A stretch of DNA of 64,000 nucleotides from Amoeboaphelidium occidentale (Eukaryota; Aphelidiomycota; Aphelidea). Within the stretch, counting starts at the first letter, position 1, and every line of letters starts with the position of its first letter. Under the pieces are notes generated by a model that was not told the DNA's origin, did no database searches, and saw only the letters and a list, made by a program, of their open reading frames with translations. Positions 63,063-64,000 of the stretch are shown here, piece by piece. A program made the translations under genes and the position numbers. The stretch covers positions 64,609 through 128,608 of the forward strand of contig JALGPX010000018.1 in the NCBI GenBank assembly GCA_023515795.1, read 5' to 3'.

Positions 63063-63982
63063 TTATTCTGTCCGGATTTTGAGACTTCCTGCATTCCATT
63101 GAACGTCACACATGGTGCAATTTGTTATGCCAGCTGAAATCAGCTTTTCAGCTCTGCTTTTCAACATCGGATATCCACAGGAGCATACACACCATTCTTC
63201 TTTAAACATGTGAAGTCCAGAGGCTATACAAAACTCCATTTCTTTAGCGCAATTATCGCAGGTTAAATGACTTTCTTCGATCATAGTCATACAATAATGA
63301 CATGGAGACTTAGGCACTTCCTGATCTGTGTTCTCGGTTGGTGGCTTCCTAACAACTAGCTCCACCTTTTTCCTGAATTTAGGATCTAACTGACTTCTGA
63401 ATGAAGGCTGGCAAAGAAGTACAGCATAGTCATAAGAGTCTTTTGTCAAGTTAGACCTGACGCTCTCGATAAAAGCGCTGCTCAATATTTGCAATTTGTC
63501 TAAAATTAGTATTGAATAACGAGATAACTTACGTTGAGGGAAATCTTCCAGATTCTTCACAATCCTACGCAGCATAAGTGCAGCAGTTTTATGATCATCA
63601 GCTTTGACCAACGGCTTGATAAGCATGTAACTGTGAACAACTGCCAGTCTTTGATACATGATTTTCATGCTGGATTCCAGGTTCTCACTCCTAGAAGATG
63701 GTTCCGCAGAAAAATGCCTGTATGTATCTCGAAGCAGATCTCTTGATGTTTTGTAATTTCCATTTGCTTGCTCCTCCTTGGCCAAAACAAGACAGTATTC
63801 AGACGCTTTTTCAAAATTTTCCAGTTTCAAGTATAAGCTTATCAAAAGCCGCCCACCCTATGCGTTAGATTCTACCTTATAATTCTTACTTCGCTTGATA
63901 TTTTAGAATCGCCGCGCTTGATGTAATTTATCAAATGATCAGTCAGTTTTGCTGTCATCTTATCTTCTCTGGCTTTTCCGAC
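63063..63982 (-). CDS. WDR19: IFT144/WDR19, C-terminal part, 5' end beyond window
   Basis: Two exons are visible: 63890-63982 and 63063-63857, split by a 32-nt intron (63858-63889, GTAAGA..CATAG). Another acceptor (TTTTCCAG) precedes the first. About 295 residues: the helical repeat part (YCLVLAKEEQANGNYKTSRD; VVHSYMLIKPLVKADDHKTA) and the closing Cys motifs CHYCMTMIEESHLTCDNC, FCIASGLHMFKEEWCVC and CTMC. This is the ending of WDR19. IFT144 is a core subunit of the intraflagellar transport A complex, required for retrograde traffic in cilia, so the organism should build a flagellum. The WD40 half lies outside the window. Confidence 0.88.
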
Positions 63983-64000
63983 CTGGAAAATTATTCATTG

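Noticed and set aside
1-64000. CRISPR arrays, bacterial operons or an integrated giant-virus segment
   Set aside because: No regularly spaced repeats are seen. The genes are eukaryotic with spliceosomal introns. A single giant-virus-like nuclease domain is not enough to call an insertion.

Overview
The window is nuclear DNA from a compact, AT-rich eukaryotic genome, packed with genes on both strands. Most reading frames are uninterrupted. Where introns can be placed, they are 32-56 nt long with GT..AG ends and often a YTAAY-like branch site just before the AG. The gene mix points to a flagellated protist close to the root of fungi: a zoosporic fungus, rozellid, aphelid or similar lineage. IFT144/WDR19 implies a flagellum. 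A GT15 (KRE2/MNT1-type) mannosyltransferase, LysM secretory protein, Csf1, eIF4B of Sce3 type and SH3-WW-RasGEF look fungal. A PH-domain dynamin, long CD36/LIMP-2 receptor, DOCK exchange factor, RFX factor and three copines are absent from most Dikarya and common in animals or amoebae. The placement is an inference; no search was run.

Layout. 1-8 kb: NIF3 (cut by the edge), mitochondrial uS10m, an RFX factor, SPC25, an RMP1/NEPRO-like protein, tRNA-Val(AAC), a PD-(D/E)XK-like protein with twin Cys-His fingers, tRNA-Asp(GTC) and an unassigned protein. 8-16 kb: eIF4B, a decayed Fanzor (eukaryotic TnpB) relic, a GT15 enzyme, an unassigned secretory protein and a partial copy of it, a retropepsin-fold ORF and a CD36-family receptor. 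16-34 kb: Csf1/BLTP1, glutaredoxin, DOCK, an RBR E3 ligase and a bacterial-looking FAD oxidoreductase with a BFD-like Fe-S domain. 34.0-41.5 kb: a nested mobile block bounded by ~115 bp inverted repeats that start in a G-run. It holds an AAA-ATPase-like/PD-(D/E)XK gene, a broken MULE transposase, an unassigned fragment and a nested broken hAT element. 41.6-64 kb: dynamin, LysM protein, secreted coiled-coil protein, three tandem copines, a small PD-(D/E)XK protein, SLC35F6-like transporter, TAF1, UVSSA, SH3-WW-RasGEF, a coiled-coil protein and the 3' end of IFT144.

The genes do not form a pathway cluster. Several deal with membrane traffic and signalling (dynamin, copines, DOCK, RasGEF, Csf1, CD36), others with transcription and repair (TAF1, RFX, UVSSA). 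Spacing is extreme: 4 nt between SPC25 and the RMP1-like gene, 30 nt between divergent start codons before eIF4B, and 10 nt between the convergent stops of dynamin and the LysM gene. Three short N runs are each flanked by near-identical 106-152 bp copies of the same sequence. These look like unmerged contig overlaps rather than biology.
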